A DNA stretch of 32,310 nucleotides from Arthrobacter sp. Leaf69. Lineage in GTDB: Bacteria > Actinomycetota > Actinomycetes > Actinomycetales > Micrococcaceae. The stretch's first letter is position 1. Each line of letters starts with the position of its first letter. The stretch lies in contig NZ_LMLR01000001.1 of assembly GCF_001422645.1 (NCBI RefSeq), positions 950,032 through 982,341 on the forward strand. Reading direction: 5' to 3'. The translations under genes were made by a program, and so were the position numbers. Shown piece by piece: positions 1 through 7,334 of the stretch. The notes below the pieces were generated by a model. It was not told the DNA's origin. It did no database searches and saw only the letters and a program-made list of their open reading frames with translations.

Positions 1-1262
1 AGGGTTACAGGGGCCGGGGACCAGGTTCCCGGCGTCGCGGTCAGTGTGTATCCGACCTTGGACGTGCCTGCGATCTTGGGTGCAGTAGCTGCCGTCAGCG
101 ACGGGTTGATCGCCACTGCGGTGACGTTGAGGGTGGCGAGGTCTTGGAAGCTGGTGGATGAGTTTCCCAGGGTGTCGCGAAGTGGGTAGAGCGTGACGTT
201 CCAGGTGCCGGAGGCGGCGCCTTGGGGAATCGTCATGGAGCGTTCCCAGATTCCGTCTTTCGTGGTGCCGGAGGTCAGCGTCATGCTGCCGAAGCCGTGG
301 GTTTGGCCGGTGGCGTCGTGGCCGAGGAGCACGACCGGTGCGGTGACGCCGGTGGCATCCGTCAGCCGAAGGCGTACTTTTACGGTTGCCGGCCCGGTGG
401 CGATGCTCAGTGACGTTGGTGAAACGGTCGGGCTATGGAGCACCGGCCCTGTCACATCCGAGGCTAGACCGGTGACGTTGAGGGTGGCGAGGTCTTGGAA
501 GCTGGTGGATGAGTTTCCGAGGGTGTCGCTAAGTGGGTAGAGCGTGACGTTCCAGGTGCCGGTTGCGGCGCCTTGGGGAATCGTCATGGAGCGTTCCCAG
601 ATTCCGTCTTTGGTGGTGCCGGAGATCAGCGTCATGCTGCCGAAGCCGTGGCTTTGGCCGGTGGCGTCGTGGCCGAGGAGCACGAACGGTGCGCTGACGC
701 CGGTGGCATCCGTCAGCCGGAGCTTTACTTTTACGGTTGCCGGCCCGGTGGCGATGCTGAGTGACGTTGGCGACACGGTCGGGCTATGGAGCACCGGACC
801 TGTCACGTCCGCGGCTAGACCGGTGACGTTGAGGGTGGCGAGGTCCTGGAAGCTGGTGGATGAGTTTCCGAGGGTGTCGCGCAGCGGGTAGAGCGTGACG
901 TTCCAGGTGCCGGTTGCGGCGCCTTGGGGAATCGTCATGGAGCGTTCCCAGATTCCGTCTTTGGTGGTGCCGGAGATCAGCGTCATGCTGCCGAAGCCGT
1001 GGCTTTGGCCGGTGGCGTCGTGGCCGAGGAGCACGAACGGTGCGCTGACGCCGGTGGCATCAGTCAGCCGGAGGGTTACCTTCACGGTGGCCGGCCCGGT
1101 GGCGATGCTCAGTGAAGTTGGTGACACGGTAGGGCCATGGAGCACTGGCCCTGACACATCCGAGGCGGCGGAAACTGTCGGCGCCGCTACCAGTGAAAGA
1201 ATCGTTGCTAAGGCAAGCGACATCGCAATCGAAGCGAGAGATGAAGTGGATCTAGAGTTCAC
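1..1262 (-). CDS. Secreted modular surface protein with three tandem 117-residue repeats (C-terminus outside window)
   Basis: The minus strand is open from a GTG at 1262 to the window edge (420 codons). Residues 1 to about 35 form a signal peptide: polar start, hydrophobic core (SLALATILSLVAA), then APTVSAAS as a likely cleavage region. Three copies of a 117-residue module follow, each with ATGPATVKV, LLGHDATGQ, GIWERSMTIPQGA and GTWNVTLYPL, which look like beta-strand-rich extracellular domains. After the third copy the chain changes to AGTSKVGYTLTATPGTWSPAPVTL. That matches the Ig-like repeats common in actinobacterial secreted proteins (recognised by eye). An alternative start is the ATG at 1223, but it would shorten the signal peptide. 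A G-rich stretch about 12 nt upstream is a weak ribosome site for the GTG. The likely role is surface or cell-wall attached; the exact function is unknown. Confidence 0.8.
   Translation of the reverse strand, partial: MNSRSTSSLASIAMSLALATILSLVAAPTVSAASDVSGPVLHGPTVSPTSLSIATGPATVKVTLRLTDATGVSAPFVLLGHDATGQSHGFGSMTLISGTTKDGIWERSMTIPQGAATGTWNVTLYPLRDTLGNSSTSFQDLATLNVTGLAADVTGPVLHSPTVSPTSLSIATGPATVKVKLRLTDATGVSAPFVLLGHDATGQSHGFGSMTLISGTTKDGIWERSMTIPQGAATGTWNVTLYPLSDTLGNSSTSFQDLATLNVTGLASDVTGPVLHSPTVSPTSLSIATGPATVKVRLRLTDATGVTAPVVLLGHDATGQTHGFGSMTLTSGTTKDGIWERSMTIPQGAASGTWNVTLYPLRDTLGNSSTSFQDLATLNVTAVAINPSLTAATAPKIAGTSKVGYTLTATPGTWSPAPVT
102..1154 (-). repeat. Three tandem 351-bp coding repeats
   Basis: The units run 1154-804, 803-453 and 452-102 in gene orientation, with a constant period of 351 bp (117 codons), so the frame is kept. 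By eye the copies differ at only a small number of positions and share long identical DNA stretches, which implies recent duplication or ongoing homogenisation. The third unit departs from the others after about position 120, where the protein enters its Ig-like region. Confidence 0.9.
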
Positions 1263-1413
1263 GAAGATCAAGGGCCCCCAGTTAAGTGCGGTCCAGGATG
1301 ACCGCCAAAGTATGTATCCGCGACGGCGGACTTCGTGATATTAGCGGATCGCTAAGCTGAACCTGTCCAGGGCGCACGCGTGCCGTCGGCAGGGCTGCGA
1401 AACTGTGCCGTAT

Positions 1414-1442
1414 TTCAGATCGGTAACGCTAGCTCCTATGCT
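1414..1442 (+). promoter_or_regulatory. Candidate sigma-70-type promoter for the murA operon
   Basis: TTCAGA (1414-1419) and TATGCT (1437-1442) are separated by 17 bp and lie about 55 bp before the murA ATG. The ribosome site GAGGAAA near 1483-1489 is well spaced from that ATG. The 234-bp interval from 1263 to 1496 must also hold the promoter of the divergent surface-protein gene. A TAATAT on the minus strand (1343-1338) is the best -10 seen for it, but no good -35 partner was found. Confidence 0.45.
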
Positions 1443-1496
1443 TAGCAAGTGCCTTTGTAAGGATTTGGGGGCGAGTAGTCGTGAGGAAACCGGTAT

Positions 1497-2822
1497 ATGA
1501 GTAGTGTTCTGACAATCCGCGGAGGCGTCCCGCTGACTGGCCGCGTCACCGTGCGTGGGGCCAAGAATCTTGTCCCCAAGGCCATGGTGGCTGCCCTGCT
1601 GGGCAACGAGCCGTCCGTGCTGCGCAACGTCCCAGAGATCAAGGACGTCGAGGTTGTCACCAGCCTGCTCCAGCTCCACGGAGTCACCGTCGAGAAGGAC
1701 CCCATCACGGGGGACCTCACCCTCGATCCGACCAACGCGAAGACGGCCTCCCATACGGCCATCGACGCGCACGCCGGCGACTCCCGCATCCCGATCCTGC
1801 TGTGCGGTCCCTTGATCCACGCGATCGGCGAGGCCTTCATCCCCGATCTGGGCGGCTGCAAGATCGGCGATCGCCCCATCGACTACCACCTGAACGTGCT
1901 GCGGCAGTTCGGCGCCGTGGTGGAGAAGCGCCCCGGCGGCATCCACATCTCCGCGCCCGGCGGCCTTAAAGGCGCCAAGATTTCGCTGCCGTACCCGTCC
2001 GTCGGCGCCACCGAGCAGGTCCTGCTGAGCGCCACGCGGGCCGAGGGCATCACGGAGCTCTCCGGCGCGGCCACCGAGCCGGAGATCGTAGACCTCATCG
2101 CGGTGCTGCAGAAGATGGGCGCCATCATCAGCGTCCAGACGGACCGCACCATCCGCATCGAGGGTGTCCCGGACCTCGGCGGCTACAACCACCGCGCCCT
2201 CTCGGACCGCAACGAGTCGGCGTCCTGGGCCTCCGCGGCGCTGGTCACCCGGGGCGACATCTTCGTTGAGGGCGCCACCCAGCGCGACATGATGACCTTC
2301 CTCAACACCTACCGCAAGGTGGGCGGCGGAATGGACATCGGCGATGACGGCATCCGCTTTTATCACAAGGGCGGCAAGCTCAACCCGCTGGTCCTCGAGA
2401 CGGACGTGCACCCCGGGTTCATGACCGACTGGCAGCAGCCGCTGATCGTTGCCCTGACGCAGGCCGAGGGCGTGTCGATTGTCCACGAAACCGTGTACGA
2501 AAACCGGTTCGGCTTCACGGATGCCCTCATCCGGATGGGCGCCAACATCCAGGTGCACCGCGAATGCCTGGGCAGCGTCCCGTGCCGTTTCGGCCAGCGC
2601 AACTTCCTGCATTCAGCCGTGATTTCCGGACCCGCCCAGCTGACCGGCACGGACATCGACGTTCCGGATCTGCGCGGCGGTTTCAGCCACCTGATCGCGG
2701 CACTGGCCGCCAGCGGCACGTCACGGGTCACCGGAATCGACATCATCAACCGCGGCTACGAGCGCTTTACGGAGAAGCTCGCCGGCCTGGGCGCCGATTT
2801 CGACATCACCTCGGCCGAGTAG
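1497..2822 (+). CDS. murA: UDP-N-acetylglucosamine 1-carboxyvinyltransferase MurA
   Basis: This is the first committed cytoplasmic step of peptidoglycan synthesis: transfer of enolpyruvate from PEP to UDP-GlcNAc. The 441-residue length is normal for the EPSP-synthase-like fold. The N-terminal GAKN motif (K23, N24) matches the substrate-binding Lys-Asn of E. coli MurA. The catalytic loop reads LGGCKIGDRP with Cys121 at the E. coli Cys115 position. That residue is the fosfomycin target and is replaced by Asp in mycobacteria, so this enzyme is predicted to be fosfomycin-sensitive. The start is supported by a GAGGAAA ribosome site. It is the first gene of a four-gene operon; plsC begins 10 bp after its stop. 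Confidence 0.95.
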   Translation: MSSVLTIRGGVPLTGRVTVRGAKNLVPKAMVAALLGNEPSVLRNVPEIKDVEVVTSLLQLHGVTVEKDPITGDLTLDPTNAKTASHTAIDAHAGDSRIPILLCGPLIHAIGEAFIPDLGGCKIGDRPIDYHLNVLRQFGAVVEKRPGGIHISAPGGLKGAKISLPYPSVGATEQVLLSATRAEGITELSGAATEPEIVDLIAVLQKMGAIISVQTDRTIRIEGVPDLGGYNHRALSDRNESASWASAALVTRGDIFVEGATQRDMMTFLNTYRKVGGGMDIGDDGIRFYHKGGKLNPLVLETDVHPGFMTDWQQPLIVALTQAEGVSIVHETVYENRFGFTDALIRMGANIQVHRECLGSVPCRFGQRNFLHSAVISGPAQLTGTDIDVPDLRGGFSHLIAALAASGTSRVTGIDIINRGYERFTEKLAGLGADFDITSAE

Positions 2823-2832
2823 CGGGAACCCG

Positions 2833-3657
2833 GTGAAGGAATCGGCCAAGAGCCACACCACGTTTGTCGTCGTTGCCGGGATCGTCCGGCCGATCATGAA
2901 CCTCCTGATGCGCAAGCAATGGATGGGCCTGGAGAAGCTGCCTGCCGGCGGCTTCATCGCAGCACCCAACCACTGCACCGAAATCGATCCCCTGGTGGTG
3001 GGGCACATGCTCTACAACCAGAAGCGGATGCCGCGCTTCCTGGCTAAGGCGGGACTCTTCAAGGTGCCAGTGCTGGGCTTCGTGCTCCGCGCCACCAAGC
3101 AGGTCCCGGTGGAACGCTCGACGTCGGGAGCCAACCGCTCGTTGCAGATCGCCAAGGAAGTGGTGGACGAGGGCGGCGCCATCATCATCTACCCCGAGGG
3201 CACACTGACCCGGGACCCTGAGCTGTGGCCGATGAAGGGCCACACCGGTGCCGCGCGCATGGCGCTTGAAGGCGGGATCCCCGTGGTGCCGATTGCGCAC
3301 TGGGGTGCCCACGAGGTCCTTCCGCGCTATGCCAAGCGGATGTATATCTTCCCGCGGAAGACTTCGCGCCTGGTGGTGGGCGACCCGGTGGACCTGAGCG
3401 CGTTCGCCGGACGTCCGCTGGACAAGGCCACCCTCACTGAGGCAACCAACGTGATCATGGAGGCCATCACCGAGCTCCTGGCGACCCTCCGCGGCGGACA
3501 GCCTCCGCTGGTCCGCTGGGACCCCACGGCCCACAACCAGTCCACGCACGGCCGCTTCATCGAACAGGGCGGCAAAGCCGGGGGAACCGCAAGCGGCACG
3601 CCCGACGACGGAACGTCCGACGCCGGGACGGCTACCGGCGCGGACGGAGCCAAATGA
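2833..3657 (+). CDS. plsC: 1-acyl-sn-glycerol-3-phosphate acyltransferase (PlsC family)
   Basis: PlsC-type enzymes acylate lysophosphatidic acid to phosphatidic acid at the inner face of the membrane. The protein (274 residues, GTG start) carries the HX4D catalytic motif as NHCTEID near residues 46-52, and the YPEGT substrate motif near residue 117. The C-terminal tail of about 35 residues is rich in Gly, Thr, Ala and Asp and looks disordered. It sits between murA and gpsA and its stop overlaps the gpsA start by 4 nt (ATGA), so translation is probably coupled. Placing lysophosphatidate acylation next to glycerol-3-phosphate synthesis gives a short phospholipid-precursor module inside a peptidoglycan operon. 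Confidence 0.92.
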   Translation: MKESAKSHTTFVVVAGIVRPIMNLLMRKQWMGLEKLPAGGFIAAPNHCTEIDPLVVGHMLYNQKRMPRFLAKAGLFKVPVLGFVLRATKQVPVERSTSGANRSLQIAKEVVDEGGAIIIYPEGTLTRDPELWPMKGHTGAARMALEGGIPVVPIAHWGAHEVLPRYAKRMYIFPRKTSRLVVGDPVDLSAFAGRPLDKATLTEATNVIMEAITELLATLRGGQPPLVRWDPTAHNQSTHGRFIEQGGKAGGTASGTPDDGTSDAGTATGADGAK

Positions 3658-4706
3658 CGGCGGACTTCGGCGGGACAGGCACCGCCACTACGGTGGCCGT
3701 CCTCGGGGCAGGGTCCTGGGGGACCACCTTCGCAAAGATCCTGGCTGACGCCGCCACGGCCTCCGGCGTCGAGCGCGACATCCGGCTCTGGGGCCGGCGC
3801 GGCGAAGTTGTTGACCAGGTCAACCTGAAGCACCGCAACGAGCAGTACCTCAAGGACATCGCACTTCCGCCGAGCATCACCGCGTCCACCGACGTCGCGG
3901 AAGTGCTCGCGGGCGCCCAGCTGGTGGTCCTGGCCGTTCCGGCCCAGACCCTGAGGCCGCAACTGCGGGCATGGAAGAATCTGGTGGAACCGGGAGCCCT
4001 GGTGGTTTCCCTGATGAAGGGCCTCGAGCTGCACTCCGACGCCCGGATGAGCGAAGTTATCTCCGAGGAACTCGGCGTCCCCGCCAGCCGGATCGCCGTG
4101 GTCTCCGGACCCAACCTGGCCATGGAAATCGCCCGGGAGGAGCCCACCGCGTCCGTGGTGGCCTGCTCTGACCCGATTGCTGCCGGCTGGATCGCGCGCA
4201 GCTGCACCGCACCCTACTTCCGCCCGTACACCACGGGCGACGTCGTCGGCGTCGAGATCGGCGGGATCGTCAAGAACATCATCGCGCTGGCCGTTGGCAT
4301 CTGCGAGGGCAAACGGATGGGCGACAACACCAAGGCGTCGGTCATCACGCGCGGCCTCGCGGAAACCTCGAGGCTCTCGCTCGCCCTGGGCGGCGAAGTG
4401 CAGACGATGGCCGGCCTGGCCGGCCTCGGCGACCTCGTGGCGACGTGTTCCTCGCCGCTGTCCCGGAACCACACGGCCGGACGGCTGCTGGGCAGGGGCC
4501 TGACCCTGGATGAGGTGACGGCCGAAATGACGCAGACCGCCGAGGGAATCAAGTCCGCGCAGGCTGTCCATGAGCTGGCCGGCAAGCTCGGCGTCGAGAT
4601 GCCCATCACCGCGGCGGTGGTCGCCGTGCTGACCGGAAAGCTGTCCGTCGACGAACTGGGACCGCTGCTGCTGTCCCGGGACCTGAAACCCGAAGGCGAT
4701 TACTGA
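3654..4706 (+). CDS. gpsA: Glycerol-3-phosphate dehydrogenase [NAD(P)+]
   Basis: This enzyme reduces dihydroxyacetone phosphate to sn-glycerol 3-phosphate for phospholipid synthesis. The N-terminal Rossmann motif GAGSWGTTFA (residues 18-27) binds NAD(P)H. The C-terminal half carries GIVKNIIALAVGI, with the catalytic Lys, and GDNTKASVITRGL, both hallmarks of GpsA. The length of 350 residues is usual. It starts inside the plsC stop codon and ends 2 bp before ddl, so all four genes are tightly coupled. Confidence 0.95.
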   Translation: MTADFGGTGTATTVAVLGAGSWGTTFAKILADAATASGVERDIRLWGRRGEVVDQVNLKHRNEQYLKDIALPPSITASTDVAEVLAGAQLVVLAVPAQTLRPQLRAWKNLVEPGALVVSLMKGLELHSDARMSEVISEELGVPASRIAVVSGPNLAMEIAREEPTASVVACSDPIAAGWIARSCTAPYFRPYTTGDVVGVEIGGIVKNIIALAVGICEGKRMGDNTKASVITRGLAETSRLSLALGGEVQTMAGLAGLGDLVATCSSPLSRNHTAGRLLGRGLTLDEVTAEMTQTAEGIKSAQAVHELAGKLGVEMPITAAVVAVLTGKLSVDELGPLLLSRDLKPEGDY

Positions 4707-4708
4707 GC

Positions 4709-5848
4709 GTGACTAAACAAAACGTGAACCCAGAAGGCCAGGCTTCCCGGCCCCGCGTGGCAGTGCTCTTCGGCGGCCGTTCCAGCGAACACGCGGTCAG
4801 CTGCGTGACGGCGGCCGGGGTCCTCGGCGCCATCGACCAGACGAAGTATGAGGTCATCCCGATCGGGATCGCCAAGACCGGCCAGTGGGTGCTGGCCTCC
4901 GGCGACACCCACGACTGGTCACTCTCGGCCTCGTCCCTGCCCGAGGTTGCTGCCTCGGCCAAGACCGTGGCGCTGACCGAAATCGGTGGCGCACACCAGC
5001 TGATCGTGGCAGCCCCGAACGAGGTTCCGCAGGAACTCGGCGCCGTGGACGTTGTGTTCCCGCTGCTGCACGGCCCGTTCGGCGAGGACGGCACCATCCA
5101 GGGCTTCCTGGAGCTGTCCGACACCCGTTACGTGGGCGCCGGTGTGCTGGCCTCCGCTGTCGGCATGGACAAGCACTTCATGAAGGTGGTGTTTGAATCC
5201 GCCGGACTCCGCGTGGGGCCGTACATCGCCGTCACGGACCGGCAGTGGCGCAATGATCCCGAGACGGTCCGTAAGCGCGTGGACCAGCTCGGCTTCCCGG
5301 TCTTCGTCAAGCCCGCACGCGCCGGCTCGTCCATGGGCATCTCCAAGGTGGACTCCCTCGGGGGCCTGGACGCCGCGATCGAGGCCGCCCGCGAACATGA
5401 TCCCAAGCTTGTTATCGAGGCCGGCATCGTGGGCCGTGAAATCGAATGCGCCGTGCTGGAGGGACGGGGGACCGACGCTCCCCGCACGTCCATGCCCGGC
5501 GAAATTTCCGTGGCCGGCGGCGGGCACGAGTTCTACGACTTCAACGCCAAATACGTGGACGACGCCGCGGCCCTCAGCTGCCCGGCCGACCTCCCGGACG
5601 AAGCCATCGCCCGGGTCCGTGAGCTGGCCGCCGTCGCGTTCGACGCCGTCGGAGCCGAGGGCCTGAGCCGGGTGGACTTCTTCTACACACCCGAGGGCGA
5701 ACTCATCGTCAACGAGATCAACACCATGCCCGGGTTCACGCCGAAGAGCATGTACCCGCAAATGTGGAAGGCCTCCGGCCTGGGCTACGCCGAGCTGATC
5801 GACGAACTGATCCACTTGGCGCTGCACCGCAGAACCGGTCTGCGGTAG
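4709..5848 (+). CDS. ddl: D-alanine--D-alanine ligase
   Basis: Ddl joins two D-alanines with ATP for the peptidoglycan stem peptide. The 379-residue protein shows the N-terminal GGRSSEHAVS motif (about residues 22-31) and the HGPFGEDGTIQG loop. The ATP-grasp core includes FVKPARAGSSMGISKV, EIECAVL and the metal-binding end segment VNEINTMPGFT. It starts with GTG 2 bp after gpsA and is the last gene of the operon. Its stop lies 3 bp from the stop of the convergent lipoprotein gene. In related actinobacteria thiL often follows this pair (remembered gene order); it is not seen here. Confidence 0.95.
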   Translation: MTKQNVNPEGQASRPRVAVLFGGRSSEHAVSCVTAAGVLGAIDQTKYEVIPIGIAKTGQWVLASGDTHDWSLSASSLPEVAASAKTVALTEIGGAHQLIVAAPNEVPQELGAVDVVFPLLHGPFGEDGTIQGFLELSDTRYVGAGVLASAVGMDKHFMKVVFESAGLRVGPYIAVTDRQWRNDPETVRKRVDQLGFPVFVKPARAGSSMGISKVDSLGGLDAAIEAAREHDPKLVIEAGIVGREIECAVLEGRGTDAPRTSMPGEISVAGGGHEFYDFNAKYVDDAAALSCPADLPDEAIARVRELAAVAFDAVGAEGLSRVDFFYTPEGELIVNEINTMPGFTPKSMYPQMWKASGLGYAELIDELIHLALHRRTGLR

Positions 5849-5851
5849 GGC

Positions 5852-6355
5852 CTACTGGCTGGGCGGCAGATTCTGCAGGTCCGCCTGGCCCACGCAGTTC
5901 CGCTCCGCGGGCACCTTCGCGGCCGCGGCGGCGAGGTCTGCAAGGACGGTGGCGGAGCTGATCTTGTCCGGGTCCATAAGGATCTCCGTTGCGGGTTCGC
6001 GTCCGAAGGTGGTCAGGGTCCACACCGGGTTGCCTTCCTTGATGACCCAGTCCACGCCGTTCACGCTGACGCAGCGGTCCGTCGTCGGCCCCGGAACGTT
6101 TACACCGCAGCGCAGGATGACCAGGGACGGATCGCCCCAGGCGGCGGTGGCCTGGCTGTTGGTCTTGCGCAGCTTGGCCTCGCCGATCGCATCCGGGAGC
6201 GCCACCATCATGGGGGCACAGGCTGCGTTCGCCGCGTCCTTGGCCGGAGTGACGTCCACCACCGGGGAGCAGGCGCTGAGCATGATCGCTGCGGCTGCCG
6301 CCGTGGCCAGAATGCGGAGCGGACGTGCGGAAGCCGGGAGAGGGAAGAGCTGCAT
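5852..6355 (-). CDS. DUF3515-type lipoprotein
   Basis: A 167-residue lipoprotein of unknown function. The N-terminus has Arg14, an alanine-rich hydrophobic segment and a lipobox LSAC with the lipidated cysteine at position 29. The mature part contains paired cysteines (46, 83, 93 and 154 approximately) that could form disulfides outside the membrane. The sequence style and the convergent position after ddl match the DUF3515 family, which is conserved at this place in Micrococcaceae-like genomes (from memory). The start at 6355 places a positively charged region directly before the hydrophobic stretch. Confidence 0.8.
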   Translation of the reverse strand: MQLFPLPASARPLRILATAAAAAIMLSACSPVVDVTPAKDAANAACAPMMVALPDAIGEAKLRKTNSQATAAWGDPSLVILRCGVNVPGPTTDRCVSVNGVDWVIKEGNPVWTLTTFGREPATEILMDPDKISSATVLADLAAAAAKVPAERNCVGQADLQNLPPSQ

Positions 6356-6552
6356 TGATTAAGCCTATCCCTGCCAAACATCCGCTGCTGCCAGCCCGGC
6401 CGCCCCGGGCAGGGGGTTGACTATCTGGCGCCGTACCGTCGAGTACACTTGGGTCGAACCGTGCAACTCTGGGGCGCTGCCGACAACGACGTTAGGTCTG
6501 GCCACAACCGCGCACATTGAATTCAATCTCGGACGTGGGGGAGGGCCTGTCG
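6356..6552 (+). promoter_or_regulatory. Intergenic region with weak promoter-like elements
   Basis: This 197-bp interval lies between the divergent lipoprotein gene and the proline-rich protein gene. TTGACT (6417-6422) is a good -35. The best -10, TACACT (6444-6449), is 21 bp away, which is longer than usual, so the assignment is tentative. A GGGGGAGG stretch at about 6538-6545 is the ribosome site of the next gene. Confidence 0.3.
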
Positions 6553-7251
6553 ATGACGTCGCGCAGCCAAAAAATGAGATCAGTACGCGCCGGCGCGTGC
6601 GCACTCCTGCTTGCCCTCTGCGTGGGTGCGGCGGCCCCGGCGGCATACGCCGACGATGCCGCTCTTACGGATCCGTTCACGGTCATTTCGCCTCCCGCGC
6701 CGGTTGAGCCCGCGCCGGTTGAGCCCGCCCCTGTGGAGCCCGCGCCGGTTGAGCCTGCGCCGGTGGAGCCCGCGCCCGTGGAGCCTGCGCCCGTCCAGCC
6801 TCCTGTTGTCCTGCCCCCTGTTTTCACCCCGGCTCCGGTGGTAACCCCGCCGGTGGCCTTCACGCCTCCGCCTGCTTTCGTGGCGCCTGGGGCGCCTCTC
6901 CCCGCTCCACAGGCTCCCGGTGCCGTGGTTGCGCCGCGGCCGGGCTCTCTGCCTGCCGTACAGCCGCCCGCAGAGATTCCCTCCCAGGAAGCAGGTGCAA
7001 CCGCAACGGCGACACCCTCAGCTTCGCCGACGCCCAAACCCGCACGAACAACAGAACCTGCTGTAGCGGCCGCTCCGGCTGAGCCTCCGGTGATCGTCAC
7101 GGCCGAAATTCAGGCGGCCGTGGCCACCGCCACCGGCAGCCCCCTGTCGATTCAGATCATCACTGTTCTTATTTTGCTGGGGCTGGGCTTTGCCTACTTC
7201 CGGTTTCTTGGCGGAAAGAGCCGCGGCCTGGCCGCCAGAGCAGGAAAGTAA
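6553..7251 (+). CDS. Secreted proline-rich protein with PAPVE repeats and C-terminal membrane anchor
   Basis: The chosen start is the ATG at 6553, because a GGGGGAGG ribosome site lies about 8 nt upstream; an in-frame TTG at 6517 has no such site. The protein has 232 residues. It has a signal peptide (basic start, then ACALLLALCVGAAAPAAYA with cleavage likely after AYA), seven Pro-Ala-Pro-Val-Glu/Gln units, and a long Pro/Ala/Val/Thr-rich stalk of about 110 residues. A C-terminal hydrophobic helix (IQIITVLILLGLGFAYF) is followed by a basic tail. There is no LPXTG motif, so anchoring is probably by the C-terminal helix. It could span the cell wall as an extended stalk. No enzymatic domain is visible and the function is unknown. 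Confidence 0.75.
   Translation: MTSRSQKMRSVRAGACALLLALCVGAAAPAAYADDAALTDPFTVISPPAPVEPAPVEPAPVEPAPVEPAPVEPAPVEPAPVQPPVVLPPVFTPAPVVTPPVAFTPPPAFVAPGAPLPAPQAPGAVVAPRPGSLPAVQPPAEIPSQEAGATATATPSASPTPKPARTTEPAVAAAPAEPPVIVTAEIQAAVATATGSPLSIQIITVLILLGLGFAYFRFLGGKSRGLAARAGK
6694..6798 (+). repeat. Seven 15-bp units encoding PAPVE/PAPVQ
   Basis: Seven in-frame 15-bp units code for Pro-Ala-Pro-Val-Glu; the last has Gln. The units differ mainly at third codon positions. Gain or loss of units would change the stalk length without a frameshift. Confidence 0.9.
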
Positions 7252-7334
7252 TTGATCGTGGTGCAAGAAGCAGCCGTTGGGCCGGCCCTGACTGGCCAGC
7301 CGGCGCCCGGTGGGCTGCGGTCTGCAGTATCCCT

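Noticed and set aside
193..1338. Three similar plus-strand open frames of about 115 residues (MTFQVPxAAPWGIVME...)
   Set aside because: They are the antisense of the repeat units of the minus-strand surface protein, which has a signal peptide, coherent beta-domain composition and good codon use; the plus frames lack these.
1372..1385. GCACGCGTGC palindrome upstream of murA as an operator
   Set aside because: Short GC palindromes are frequent in such DNA, and it lies upstream of the candidate promoter without a second copy.
1341..2612. Long minus-strand open frame opposite murA
   Set aside because: It is antisense to an unmistakable MurA; long antisense frames are expected at this GC content.
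2806..5827. Long minus-strand frames opposite plsC, gpsA and ddl
   Set aside because: They overlap confirmed enzymes and have His/Gly/Arg-rich composition typical of antisense frames in high-GC DNA.
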